The notes under the pieces were generated by a model that saw only the letters and a program-made list of their open reading frames with translations, was not told the DNA's origin and made no database searches. From a virus, in IMG/VR virus record IMGVR_UViG_3300037502_001832, positions 1 through 29,615 of that record: a stretch of DNA of 29,615 nt; one strand, 5' to 3'. Each line of letters begins with the position of its first letter. Within the stretch, counting starts at the first letter, position 1. The position numbers were made by a program, and so were the translations under genes. This document shows positions 1 to 9,112 of the stretch, one piece after another.

Positions 1-48
1 TTTGATTCTTTTGCTTCTTTAGTTAAAAACAAAATATCTCAAAGATAA
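1..48 (+). CDS. C-terminal end of an unknown gene cut by the window edge
   Basis: A frame is open from the first base and gives fifteen codons (FDSFASLVKNKISQR) before a TAA whose last base is the A of the next gene's ATG. This TAATG overlap is the same kind of stop-start coupling seen throughout the window, so the short tail is probably a real gene end and belongs to the structural operon. Its product cannot be named from fifteen residues. Confidence 0.5.
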   Translation, partial: FDSFASLVKNKISQR

Positions 49-521
49 TGGCATTCAATCCCACAGCCCAAAATGAAAATGGCTATTTAAGTACCAATAC
101 ATACGTTGGTAAATATAGTCTTAATCGCACCAATCCGTATGCCAATACAGATGGCATAAATGCGGAGCAATTATATGGTGTTGAAACTTTTGAAAACAGA
201 ATCCCTGTTTCATTTTCATATCATATTGCTTCGGCTGGTGACCGATTTACAGCTACACCTATTTACGGTGTAACGTCTGCTTCTGATTATTTGAAGTTTA
301 CTATCTATGACGAAAGCGGAAATAGTGCAAATAGCGTTTGGGTATCCTCAGCACCAAGTGCCGCTATGGATATCACAACAAGTGCTTTGAACTCAAGCAA
401 CGACTGGAAAGTGTTGTTTGCAACTTCTAAAGCGGGTAGTTTAACAGAATTTTCATTCATGCTTGATAGCGCATTGGTAATTACCAACACAACTGCGACT
501 ATTACTTATGCAAACCTTTAA
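48..521 (+). CDS. small structural-type protein of unknown function, upstream of capsid
   Basis: A 157-residue protein with no signal peptide or membrane segment. It is rich in Ser, Thr, Asn and Ala, with alternating polar/hydrophobic stretches typical of beta-rich virion proteins. No catalytic motif is visible. It starts at an ATG overlapping the stop of the upstream partial gene and ends 13 bases before the probable major capsid gene. That position fits a head decoration, stabilisation or scaffold-like part, but this is inference from order only. The protein family was not recognised. Confidence 0.6.
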   Translation: MAFNPTAQNENGYLSTNTYVGKYSLNRTNPYANTDGINAEQLYGVETFENRIPVSFSYHIASAGDRFTATPIYGVTSASDYLKFTIYDESGNSANSVWVSSAPSAAMDITTSALNSSNDWKVLFATSKAGSLTEFSFMLDSALVITNTTATITYANL

Positions 522-534
522 AATTAATTAAACA

Positions 535-1518
535 ATGGCAATAGTTGAATTTAGTCAATTAGACGTAGCTTTCAGGGGTACTGAGGCTAATAATATATTT
601 TTAGAGCCAGTTTTCTTCGACGACGATTTACGTTCACAATTCCGTGTATTAGGAAACGTTGCGAATAAAAAGAAAATGGTTTTTGTTGCAGCTTTGGAAA
701 ACATCGTAAGAAAGTATTCAGGTTGTGGCTTTACTCCAGTTGGTAAAACAGACATTTACGAAAGGTCAATCGACGTTGAGAAAATGAAAGTTGACCTTGA
801 AATGTGTTGGGATGAGTTTGAGGACACAGTATTTGAAGAGTTGTTGAAGACAGGTACAAGGCTTCCAGATGTTTCAGGCACATTGATTGAAAATATCTTG
901 TTGCAAAGAACACAACAGGCAATTCGTCAAGACATTACCCGTTTGTCTTATTTTGGTAATCAGGCTTCTAATAACCCTAATTATGATTCTTTAGACGGTT
1001 TTTGGACTGTTCATTATCCTGAATTAGTGGCTAAAGATTTGATTCCAAGAACAAATACTGGTTCAGGAAGTGACCTTTCGGCTGGTGATGGTTTTGCTAT
1101 ACTTAGAGCAATCTATGACCAGGCACCTTTACAATTGAAAGGCTTACCAGCAAACCAAAAAGTATTCAATGTAACTGGTTCGGTATATTCACAACTTAGG
1201 GAAGACATCGAAGATGGTGGCGGAGGAGATTATGGATTACTTCAGTTGATTAACGGAGTTGAGCAATTCACTTTTAGAGGTGTACCAGTTGTTGCTCAAT
1301 GGAGGTGGGATGATATCCTAACAAGTTTAGGAACTACAAAGCCTCATTACGTTGAATATACAACACCTTTAAATAAGGTTTTGGCAACTGACGTATTAAG
1401 TCCTGAAACTGCATTGGAACTTTGGTACGACCAGAAAGACGAGAAGGTATATATTAAGGCTCGTTTCAAAATGGGTGTAAATTATATTCATAATTCTTTA
1501 ATCAGCGTAGGCTACTAA
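535..1518 (+). CDS. probable phage major capsid protein
   Basis: A 327-residue soluble protein, the right size for a capsid subunit. The first third has a long charged helix region (about residues 75-135), and the rest is mixed alpha/beta with a glycine-rich loop near residues 225-235. The C-terminal part ends in short strand-like segments as in HK97-type capsid proteins. It sits among small structural genes and ahead of the portal, and its start ATG follows an A-rich leader typical of Bacteroidota. The call rests on size, composition and place in the operon plus resemblance to capsid proteins of Bacteroidota phages. A tail-tube or other abundant virion protein is the main alternative. Confidence 0.6.
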   Translation: MAIVEFSQLDVAFRGTEANNIFLEPVFFDDDLRSQFRVLGNVANKKKMVFVAALENIVRKYSGCGFTPVGKTDIYERSIDVEKMKVDLEMCWDEFEDTVFEELLKTGTRLPDVSGTLIENILLQRTQQAIRQDITRLSYFGNQASNNPNYDSLDGFWTVHYPELVAKDLIPRTNTGSGSDLSAGDGFAILRAIYDQAPLQLKGLPANQKVFNVTGSVYSQLREDIEDGGGGDYGLLQLINGVEQFTFRGVPVVAQWRWDDILTSLGTTKPHYVEYTTPLNKVLATDVLSPETALELWYDQKDEKVYIKARFKMGVNYIHNSLISVGY

Positions 1519-1529
1519 AATAGATTAAT

Positions 1530-2078
1530 ATGAGTAGTATAACAGGAGGTTGGTTAAATCAATGTACGGACGGAACTTGTGCTGGAGGTATCGGTAAACT
1601 TTATATTGCGAATGCAAATCAAGTGACATCGATTTCAACGAATGCCTCAGCAGCTTGTACGGCTATTACAATGACTTCCACGGCAGCCGTTTTTTATGAA
1701 ATAGAGTTTAGGGATAATTCTGGTGCGTTTACCGAAACCGTAACGCAAGACCCTGACACTTTATCTGTTGCTATCGAGCAATCATTAACGGGTGTAATTA
1801 ATTGTCGTGACCAAGAATTACGAAACTTGATTCAGGATATGGCAAATCAGGCTTGTGGTTTAGTGGTTGTTCACGTTGAGAATACGGGTAATTACTGGAT
1901 TTGGGGTGTTGAGCAAGTAGGAGGTAAGAAAAGGGTTGCAAGGTTAACAAGTGCTGAAGGTTTATCTGGAGCATTATTTACCGATTCCAACCAAGAAACG
2001 CTTACCATTACTTGTAGAACAACAAACAAATCAAGGTATATTGTTGATGGTGCTACCGTAATGGGTGCATTGGATTAA
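1530..2078 (+). CDS. structural-type protein of unknown function, cysteine-containing
   Basis: A 182-residue protein with no signal peptide or membrane segment. Two cysteines lie near the N-terminus (the QCTDGTCAGG region) and four more are scattered later, unusual for a virion protein. The second half reads as strands (GNYWIWGVEQVGGKK, ETLTITCR). Placement between the capsid-like gene and the portal, with an 11-base gap to each neighbour, argues for a head or tail component. Tail-tube, neck or decoration protein are all possible. No family was recognised. Confidence 0.55.
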   Translation: MSSITGGWLNQCTDGTCAGGIGKLYIANANQVTSISTNASAACTAITMTSTAAVFYEIEFRDNSGAFTETVTQDPDTLSVAIEQSLTGVINCRDQELRNLIQDMANQACGLVVVHVENTGNYWIWGVEQVGGKKRVARLTSAEGLSGALFTDSNQETLTITCRTTNKSRYIVDGATVMGALD

Positions 2079-2088
2079 TCATTAAATT

Positions 2089-2322
2089 ATGATAGTTAGA
2101 GAAAAAAGCAAGTTTATGATGTACGTTGGTTCAGACCCAACAGGCAAAGCTGGTGTAATTCGCAAGACTATCGGAGATTTTACGCAAACAGAACTTAGGG
2201 CATGGTTTAATTCCAACCCTAAGTCTGTTTCGCAACACGTTATTTTTACTCCTGAGAAAACGATTTATGAGCCAATTAAAGAAAATACAAGCAGTCCCGA
2301 ACAGGAACAGCAGACGACTTAA
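2089..2322 (+). CDS. small protein of unknown function upstream of portal
   Basis: A 77-residue basic-then-acidic protein. The first 55 residues look folded; the last 20 are polar and rich in Glu, Gln and Thr, likely disordered. It starts ten bases after the previous stop at an A-rich site. Its 3' end overlaps the longest possible portal frame by 56 bases, an unusually large overlap here, so one of the two boundaries may be misplaced. Role unknown; a capsid-to-tail small protein is plausible from context only. Confidence 0.5.
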   Translation: MIVREKSKFMMYVGSDPTGKAGVIRKTIGDFTQTELRAWFNSNPKSVSQHVIFTPEKTIYEPIKENTSSPEQEQQTT

Positions 2323-3901
2323 AAGGGGCGAAAGTCCTTTATTAGCTTCTGTGACTTTAGATACCTCAAACACTATGTTAGTGCAAGAGGATATTTTTAA
2401 TGAACCTTCACGGGAAAGGCTTGATTTTACAGGCGCAAAATGGGTAAGATTCTTTACTCAAAAAGACGATTTTCTTAAAAGTTTAATAGCAATTGTAAAC
2501 AATTCTCCGACTTTAAGACGAATAATTGAGGATAAAACTAATATGGTAGTGGGTGATGGCTTTATTCCAATTAAAGGCAAATCCACTACCTTATTAACAA
2601 CATCTCAAAGAGGCGAAGTAATAACGGATGATTCATTGACTGAGATTGAGGAAGTCATTTCTTCAGTCAATTTACATAATCAAAACCTTCAGGAAGTTTT
2701 AGGGGCATTGGCATTTGATTACGATGCCTTTGGCAATTGTTTTGCTGAGATAGTTAAAGGAAGAGTTGGCAGTCAACCGTTCAGCTACATTTACCATGTA
2801 CCCGTTTATAACATTGGTATAAGGAAAGCTGGGCAAGACCAGATAGTTAAATCAGTTGGTATATATGACAATTGGGAAGAAGTAACGTTAACGACTGACG
2901 GTTCTTTTTACGTTAATGAAGGGTTTAGGGAAGTACCGATATATCCTGAGTTTAAACAATTTGAAGACGGTACTGAACGTTCTGTCATTCACGTTAAACA
3001 GTATAGTGCTGGATATTTCTATTTTGGTTTACCTGAATGGATAGGGGCAAAGATGTGGGCTGAAATGGAATACCGCATTCAAAGATTCAATACTTCAAAG
3101 TTTGAAAATGGTTTTATGCCTTCGGGATTGATGCAGTTTTTTGGAACTATGACCAAAGACGAAGCTAAGAATCTTGTTCAAGGTATTGAGTCAAAATTTA
3201 CAGGCATGGGCAACAATCATAAATTGTTTGTTCAGGTTTTAAGAGATGAAAAATTAAAAGCTAATTGGATTCCAACTTCAAAGGAAAATGAAGGCGAATT
3301 TTTAAACCTTCAGAATTTAGCTGCAAGTGCAATTGTAGTTGCCAACCGTTGGTCAAAGTCATTAGCTGGTTTTGCAACAAGTGGACAACTGGGAAGCAAC
3401 CAACAGATTAGGCAAGAAATGGAATACTTGCAAAATACAGTTATCAAGCCACGTCAAAACCTTTTATTAAGTCGAATAATAAATCCCTTTTTACAAGAGA
3501 TTTCACAATATAATAATGCCTTTACAGATGTTACGTTTGGCATTTCAAATACTTTACCCGTATCATTTATGGGAGACATAGCCGTTGAAAACAATTTAAC
3601 GGTTGATGAAAAAAGAGAGATATTAGGGTATTCACCTATTAGTGATGAAGGCGAAAATAAAGCATCTGCCATAGATGTACAAGCGTTAATAAATGCTTAT
3701 GGTGTTGGTGTTCGTTCAGGTGCAATAACAGCACAAAAAGACGATGAGGAATACTTTAGACAAATGGCTGGTTTCCCATTACCTTCACAAGAGGTAAATG
3801 AAGTTTGGGAAAGCGAAGGGGTAAGAAGACCAATTACCTTAAAGTCAACGGAGGAGAGAGAAGCGGAATTGGTTAAAGTTCAAAACAAGTTAAAGAAATG
3901 A
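2267..3901 (+). CDS. phage portal protein
   Basis: A 544-residue protein with portal features: an early helical part (IIEDKTNMVVGDG), a central beta region describing a YHVP-like segment, then the motif stretch around residues 250-285 (YFGLPEWIGAK, followed by FENGFMPSGLM), a long Gln/Asn-rich helix, and a charged C-terminal tail. Portals form the dodecameric ring through which DNA enters the head, and length is normal for the family. The start is uncertain: the ATG at 2267 overlaps the upstream gene by 56 bases, while in-frame GTG 2351 and ATG 2375 would remove the overlap and lose only a basic, poorly structured leader. Its stop overlaps the next start as ATGA. Confidence 0.8.
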   Translation: MSQLKKIQAVPNRNSRRLKRGESPLLASVTLDTSNTMLVQEDIFNEPSRERLDFTGAKWVRFFTQKDDFLKSLIAIVNNSPTLRRIIEDKTNMVVGDGFIPIKGKSTTLLTTSQRGEVITDDSLTEIEEVISSVNLHNQNLQEVLGALAFDYDAFGNCFAEIVKGRVGSQPFSYIYHVPVYNIGIRKAGQDQIVKSVGIYDNWEEVTLTTDGSFYVNEGFREVPIYPEFKQFEDGTERSVIHVKQYSAGYFYFGLPEWIGAKMWAEMEYRIQRFNTSKFENGFMPSGLMQFFGTMTKDEAKNLVQGIESKFTGMGNNHKLFVQVLRDEKLKANWIPTSKENEGEFLNLQNLAASAIVVANRWSKSLAGFATSGQLGSNQQIRQEMEYLQNTVIKPRQNLLLSRIINPFLQEISQYNNAFTDVTFGISNTLPVSFMGDIAVENNLTVDEKREILGYSPISDEGENKASAIDVQALINAYGVGVRSGAITAQKDDEEYFRQMAGFPLPSQEVNEVWESEGVRRPITLKSTEEREAELVKVQNKLKK

Positions 3902-4437
3902 GCCAACTAATACAACCGAGTGAGGTCATTAGCGGTGGGGTTGCAAGACCTACACCAGCCGATATACGTTTGGACAAATCCCTAATTAGTCCACATATTC
4001 AGGATGCTGAGTTTAGATGGGTTGTTCCTGCTATTGGATTGTCCTTATATGATGCAATGGTAGCCAACAAAGGCAATAGTACGGCTTTTACATCAACGGC
4101 TTATCAGCAACTTTGGGATAGTCAATTGAAGGCTTTATGTGCCAATGCTGTTTTGTATGAGGCTTCGCCTTTCATGGTTATGCAAATGGGTTCAAATGGT
4201 CTATATACTTTGGACAATGAATACGGGCAAAATGTAGGTGTTGACGGTCTAAAGTTTTATCAAGATACATTGCTTCAAAGGATTCAGGTAAAGGCAAAAC
4301 GTATCAAGGATTATTTATGTGATAATTACCTTTCTTTTACAGCTTTTGTACCTTCATCCATTGGTTGTCCAGATTCAACTTGTGATGATGAAGAAATAAA
4401 TAACGATATATATACCTCATTAGGCGTAGTTTTATAA
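3898..4437 (+). CDS. head-completion/adaptor-type protein (DUF6712-like)
   Basis: A 179-residue, mostly helical soluble protein directly after the portal and coupled to it by an ATGA overlap. The N-terminal half has helices with conserved-looking YDAMVANKG and QLWDSQLKALCANAVLYEA segments, and the middle has a long helix ending in KRIKDYLC. This pattern resembles proteins found after the portal in Bacteroidota phages and grouped as DUF6712, which I take to be adaptor or head-completion proteins. The family name is recalled from pattern and could be wrong; the position after a portal is the stronger argument. Confidence 0.5.
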   Translation: MSQLIQPSEVISGGVARPTPADIRLDKSLISPHIQDAEFRWVVPAIGLSLYDAMVANKGNSTAFTSTAYQQLWDSQLKALCANAVLYEASPFMVMQMGSNGLYTLDNEYGQNVGVDGLKFYQDTLLQRIQVKAKRIKDYLCDNYLSFTAFVPSSIGCPDSTCDDEEINNDIYTSLGVVL

Positions 4438-4442
4438 AAAAT

Positions 4443-7400
4443 ATGGAAGAAAACATAAAAAAACCACGAAGATTTCTCAAAATGTTGGGAAGAGTTGGCG
4501 AAATTATAGCGCAAGAGGTTTTATTAAAAATATTAAGGGGAGTAGTCAGCAGGATTGGAGGAAAAAAAAATCTGCCTTCAATCCTTTTTTTATTCCTTTC
4601 TATTAGCCTGTACGGTCAATTCCCTATTAATATAAACAAACAAAGATTAGGTTATCAGACTACGGCTGACGGGCTGGTCTGGAGAGGTTCTTTAAGCGAT
4701 ACTTCTGCCATTCAACCAGTTTCAAATCAATATGCGTGGGTCATCCTTGATACCGTTAACCTTAAATTTTATTCCTTTGATTTTACTTCCAATGTCTGGA
4801 ATCAATTGCCATCAGGAACTACTATTGATACTACTTCTTTAAGCAATCGTATTAACTTAAAGTTGAACATATCAGATACTGCTTCAATGTTGGATAATTA
4901 CGCATTGAAATATTATGTTGATAGTATTGCAAATGATTTTCAAGATAGCATTAATGATATTACAAATGGTTATTTTAAGCAACAATTTTTAAGCGTTACA
5001 AGTGATACCTTATTTTGGACAAGAAGTGTTCAACTTCCAACCGATGAAAATCTTTTGTTGGCTTTTAGAAATGGTCAAATTTTAAATAATAGTCAATATG
5101 AAACGATTGACACAAATAAAATAAAGATAGTTGGGAATAGTTATAAAATTGGTGAAAACTATACGATTGTATATATTAAAGGTGGTGGAGGTAGCGGCAG
5201 CGGTGGTTCATCTTTTGATACGACTACTTTAAATCTTCAGGCAAGATTAGATTTAAAACTAAATATTTCTGATACTGCATCTATGTTAGCCAATTACGCA
5301 ACAAAAGCCTACGCAGATACAAGCGGTAGATTTTATGCAAGGCAAGATTTTACTAATGTTTCATCAGCTACTTTGACTTGGACGCAAAGCGATACGTTAG
5401 TTGTCGGTGGAGTTACAGTAATTCAGGTTTATAGAAATGGTCAAATACTTTTGCCTTCTCAATATACTATACCAACTAATGCCTCTGTTGTAATTGGTGC
5501 AACCGCTTATAAATCTGGTGAAAATTATACCGTAATATTTCCTCGTGGTGGCGGTGCTGGTTCGGGAAGTGGTGGGAGTGGTTCATTAACCTCTATTTCA
5601 GGAGGAACAGGAATTACAGTAAATCCAAATCCAATCACAACAACAGGCACGGTTTCTGCTGATACATCTTTTCTTTTCACTCAAAGCGATACATTGAGCC
5701 TTAACCTATCAAATCGTTTTGCCTTAAAATTAAACGCAGCGGATACGGCTTCATTATCCAATAGAATAAACGCAAAAGGAACAGGCACGGTGACAAGCGT
5801 TGCCTCAGGGTTTGGTTTGCTTGGTGGAACAATTACAACAACGGGTACATTGCGTTTAGATACGACAACCATTTACGCAAGGTTGCAAGATTCAATCAAT
5901 GTTGCCATTGGTGGGGATACGATTAAAATATTAAAACAAGAATATACAGGTTCAACTTCAAGCATTTTAACTTGGACAACTACGTCAAAATTTCCTATTC
6001 AACAAAAGGCTTATATTTTAGTTTTTCGCAATGGACAATTACTAAACAATGACCAGTATAATTTAACAGATACCAATAAAATAACCATAGTTTCAACCTC
6101 ATTTAAATCTGGTGCTAATTATACCGTTGCGACTGTTAGCGGAATAGGTTCGGTTGGAACTGGTGTTTATCCAAATCCAGTTTACCCTGAGGCTGGAATA
6201 GCATTGTCAACGGGTACGGCTTGGGCTTCTTCCATTACCAATAACTCAACAAATTGGAATACGGCTTACAATGACAAAATAAACAGTTTAGCGGTAACAG
6301 GAACGGCAACGAAAACGATTACTTTGACTCAACAAGATGGAGGCACTGTATCAGGAACTTTCTCGGATAACGGCACGGTTACAAGTGTTGGATTAACCGC
6401 TCCGACTGGATTTGATGTTGGCAATAGTCCGATAACTTCAAGCGGAAACATTGGAATAACTTTTTCAAGCGGTTATTCATTGCCTACAAATACAAAACAA
6501 AGTCAATGGGATATAGCATATAATGACAAAATAGCATCATTGGCTTTCACGGGAACAGATACAAAAACTTTAACCCTCAATCAAACTGACGGAGGCACGG
6601 TAACGGGAACATTTACCGATTTGCAAGGGGTAACGGGTTCAGGAACAATTGATTTTATACCAAAATTTAACACAACTACAAGTGTTTCAAATTCAGTTAT
6701 TCAAGAAAGTAGTGGTAATATTGGGATAGGTTTAACACCTACGGCAAATTTAGAATTATCAAGAGGGAAATTTATAATGTTGAATAGTCGAGATAATACT
6801 ACTCAAGATAGTTCAGGCATAATGTTATATGAAACAGGCACAAAAAGTGCAACAGATATTAATTTTGGTGCAAAAATAATGTATGATGCTATTTCTGATA
6901 ATTTAGAAATAAAAATGAAAAATTATAATGGCACTACTTTATTTAATCCAGCCGTTTCAATTTCTATACCTCGTACTACTGGAAATGTAAACATAGGTAC
7001 ATCTTTAGCGGTTACTGGTAATATAACAGAAGGAGGAAATAATGTATTAAATAACCTTGATACAGTTAATTTAAGCAGTCGAATTGATGGCAAAGTAGGT
7101 TTGACTGGAAATCAAAGTATATCTGGAACTAAAACATTTAATAACCTTGTTACTTTATCTTCTAATTTAATACTAAGTGGTTCTTATTCAAGTACAAACA
7201 AATTACTTGGTAAAAATTCAAGTGATGGTGTTGGTAATATTACAGTTGGTTCAGGATTAAATTTAACAAATGATGTTTTAACGGCTACACAAACAGACAC
7301 TACAAGTCTAAGTAATAGAATTAATGCCAAAGTAGGTTTAACTGGTAATGAAACTATTGTTGGTGAAAAATCTTTTAGTGGTATGATGACATTAAATGGA

Positions 7401-7721
7401 GGATTAAAAGGAAAAATAAAAAAAGAATCAGGAACAAGTGGTTTTTTTAATCCTATTCCTTCTGATGTTGTAACCTACATTTTTGAATATACTGGTTCAG
7501 TTACAGGCGGTGGAACAACTGATTTTTTAGGTAGTCCATCAAGTCACACAAATCGAATTATAAATATAATCAATGTAAGTGATGTTGATTATTTTCTTGG
7601 TTTTATGACTAATAAACCATATACAAAAACAAGTACACAATTAAACCAAGTAGATTACGGACAATCAATTACTGTTCAATCAGATGGTTCTAAATGGTGG
7701 GTAATATCAAGAAATTTTTAA
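4443..7721 (+). CDS. long fibre-like protein with tripled domain and buried signal-like segment
   Basis: A 1092-residue protein rich in Thr, Ser, Gly and Asn, the composition of tail fibres. Residues 1-43 are basic and amphipathic; 44-57 are strongly hydrophobic and end in YGQ, like a signal peptide with a long N-extension. A segment QTTADGLVWRG follows and recurs in the next gene. A domain of roughly 75-90 residues repeats three times (from about residues 179, 298 and 497), each with an RNGQ.L core and an NYT end; the first two are followed by Gly-Ser linkers. KLNISDTASML-type units separate them. The C-terminal third is visibly more AT-rich. Likely a host-binding fibre or surface protein; no enzyme motif seen. 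Confidence 0.65.
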   Translation: MEENIKKPRRFLKMLGRVGEIIAQEVLLKILRGVVSRIGGKKNLPSILFLFLSISLYGQFPININKQRLGYQTTADGLVWRGSLSDTSAIQPVSNQYAWVILDTVNLKFYSFDFTSNVWNQLPSGTTIDTTSLSNRINLKLNISDTASMLDNYALKYYVDSIANDFQDSINDITNGYFKQQFLSVTSDTLFWTRSVQLPTDENLLLAFRNGQILNNSQYETIDTNKIKIVGNSYKIGENYTIVYIKGGGGSGSGGSSFDTTTLNLQARLDLKLNISDTASMLANYATKAYADTSGRFYARQDFTNVSSATLTWTQSDTLVVGGVTVIQVYRNGQILLPSQYTIPTNASVVIGATAYKSGENYTVIFPRGGGAGSGSGGSGSLTSISGGTGITVNPNPITTTGTVSADTSFLFTQSDTLSLNLSNRFALKLNAADTASLSNRINAKGTGTVTSVASGFGLLGGTITTTGTLRLDTTTIYARLQDSINVAIGGDTIKILKQEYTGSTSSILTWTTTSKFPIQQKAYILVFRNGQLLNNDQYNLTDTNKITIVSTSFKSGANYTVATVSGIGSVGTGVYPNPVYPEAGIALSTGTAWASSITNNSTNWNTAYNDKINSLAVTGTATKTITLTQQDGGTVSGTFSDNGTVTSVGLTAPTGFDVGNSPITSSGNIGITFSSGYSLPTNTKQSQWDIAYNDKIASLAFTGTDTKTLTLNQTDGGTVTGTFTDLQGVTGSGTIDFIPKFNTTTSVSNSVIQESSGNIGIGLTPTANLELSRGKFIMLNSRDNTTQDSSGIMLYETGTKSATDINFGAKIMYDAISDNLEIKMKNYNGTTLFNPAVSISIPRTTGNVNIGTSLAVTGNITEGGNNVLNNLDTVNLSSRIDGKVGLTGNQSISGTKTFNNLVTLSSNLILSGSYSSTNKLLGKNSSDGVGNITVGSGLNLTNDVLTATQTDTTSLSNRINAKVGLTGNETIVGEKSFSGMMTLNGGLKGKIKKESGTSGFFNPIPSDVVTYIFEYTGSVTGGGTTDFLGSPSSHTNRIINIINVSDVDYFLGFMTNKPYTKTSTQLNQVDYGQSITVQSDGSKWWVISRNF

Positions 7722-7731
7722 AAACAAAAAC

Positions 7732-9111
7732 ATGAAACAAATACTTTCCTTTGCCCTTGCCTTGTTGCCTTGCCTTGCATGGGCACAATATCCGAGCAAC
7801 GGTAATCAAAAAATAACGCTGGGAGAACAGACAACTGCTGATGGGCTGATTTGGCGGGGCGTGGCATCCATTGATACAGTTACTGCAACAAGTAAAATCA
7901 CACGGTCAAACAAGCAAGATACAAGTGCATTTCTTTTGCTTGATACGGTTACCAATTTGCTATGGCATTATAAAACTGCAAGTAATGGATGGATACAAGC
8001 TGGCGGTTCTACCTTTGACACAACAACTTTAAATCTTACAACAAGATTTGCAACTAAATTAAATATTTCGGACACGGCATCCATGCTTACACCTTACATT
8101 GAGCGTGGAGACACGGCATCAATGTTAACAAATTACTATCGTAGTGGTAGAACAGGAATAATACAAGCATCAGATGTACCAACCTTAAATCAAAATACAA
8201 CAGGTAGCGCAGCAACTTTGACAACAAGTAGGACTTTCCAAACAAATCTTGCATCAACATTAACTGCCTCATTTAATGGAAGCGCAAATGTAACTCCTGG
8301 AGTAACAGGCACTTTGCCTCTGGCAAATGGTGGAACGGGTGCAAGTTCATTTAGTCCTAATAATTATTTAATTCGTACCAATTCAAGCGGAATATTTGAT
8401 ACAAGCGCAGTTTATGAGGCTGGAGGCAACGTTGGTATTGGCACGGCAAGTCCATCTTACCAATTAGATTTAGGTGGAAGTGGAACAACTAATCAAAGAT
8501 TAAGATTACAAAGAGGAACAGATGACTCTAATCAATATGCAACTTATGGTTGGAATCAAATAAATTTATATCGTGCAAACACATCATTAGGTAGTGCTCA
8601 AACTGATTTCTCTTTTAATCAAGTGGGGAGCGATGGAAGTAGAACACCTTTTTATATTTCTAACACAGGCAACGTCGGCATCGGCACGACAAGTGTAGCC
8701 GAAAAACTACACGTTGACGGCAATGGCAGAATTACTGGTGCATACAGTTCAACTACAGCAAGTGCAGCAAATTTATTTGTTGATTCCGATGGTGATTTAT
8801 TAAGGTCAACCTCATCTATAAAATATAAAAGTGATGTTGAAGATTATGCTAAAGGATTAAATGAAGTAATGAAATTAAGACCAGTAACATACAAATCAAT
8901 AAATAGCAACAATGATAAGATATATGCTGGTTTTATTGCTGAAGAATTAGCAGATTTAAAATTGACAGAATTATACGAAAATAATGACAATGGCGAACCT
9001 GATGCAATTAGTTATGCTTATATGGTTACATTATTAACTAAAGCAATTCAGCAGCAACAAAGTCAAATAGAAGACTTAAAGAAAAGAATTATTAACCTCG
9101 AAAATAAATAA
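7732..9111 (+). CDS. fibre protein with C-terminal peptidase S74 chaperone domain
   Basis: A 459-residue protein. Residues 1-19 look like a Sec signal peptide (hydrophobic core ending LAWAQ). The QTTADGLIWRG segment matches the upstream fibre, followed by the same NISDTASML units. Mid-protein GNVGIGT repeats (about residues 232 and 315) are typical of phage fibres. The last 99 residues match the S74 intramolecular chaperone: Ser361 and Lys366 spaced as the known Ser-Lys dyad, then LRPVTYK, GFIAEEL, and a C-terminal coiled coil. S74 domains help fibre trimers fold and then cut themselves off. The signal peptide is odd for a protein assembled in the cytoplasm. A secreted surface protein carried by the phage is the alternative. 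Confidence 0.8.
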   Translation: MKQILSFALALLPCLAWAQYPSNGNQKITLGEQTTADGLIWRGVASIDTVTATSKITRSNKQDTSAFLLLDTVTNLLWHYKTASNGWIQAGGSTFDTTTLNLTTRFATKLNISDTASMLTPYIERGDTASMLTNYYRSGRTGIIQASDVPTLNQNTTGSAATLTTSRTFQTNLASTLTASFNGSANVTPGVTGTLPLANGGTGASSFSPNNYLIRTNSSGIFDTSAVYEAGGNVGIGTASPSYQLDLGGSGTTNQRLRLQRGTDDSNQYATYGWNQINLYRANTSLGSAQTDFSFNQVGSDGSRTPFYISNTGNVGIGTTSVAEKLHVDGNGRITGAYSSTTASAANLFVDSDGDLLRSTSSIKYKSDVEDYAKGLNEVMKLRPVTYKSINSNNDKIYAGFIAEELADLKLTELYENNDNGEPDAISYAYMVTLLTKAIQQQQSQIEDLKKRIINLENK

Positions 9112-9112
9112 A

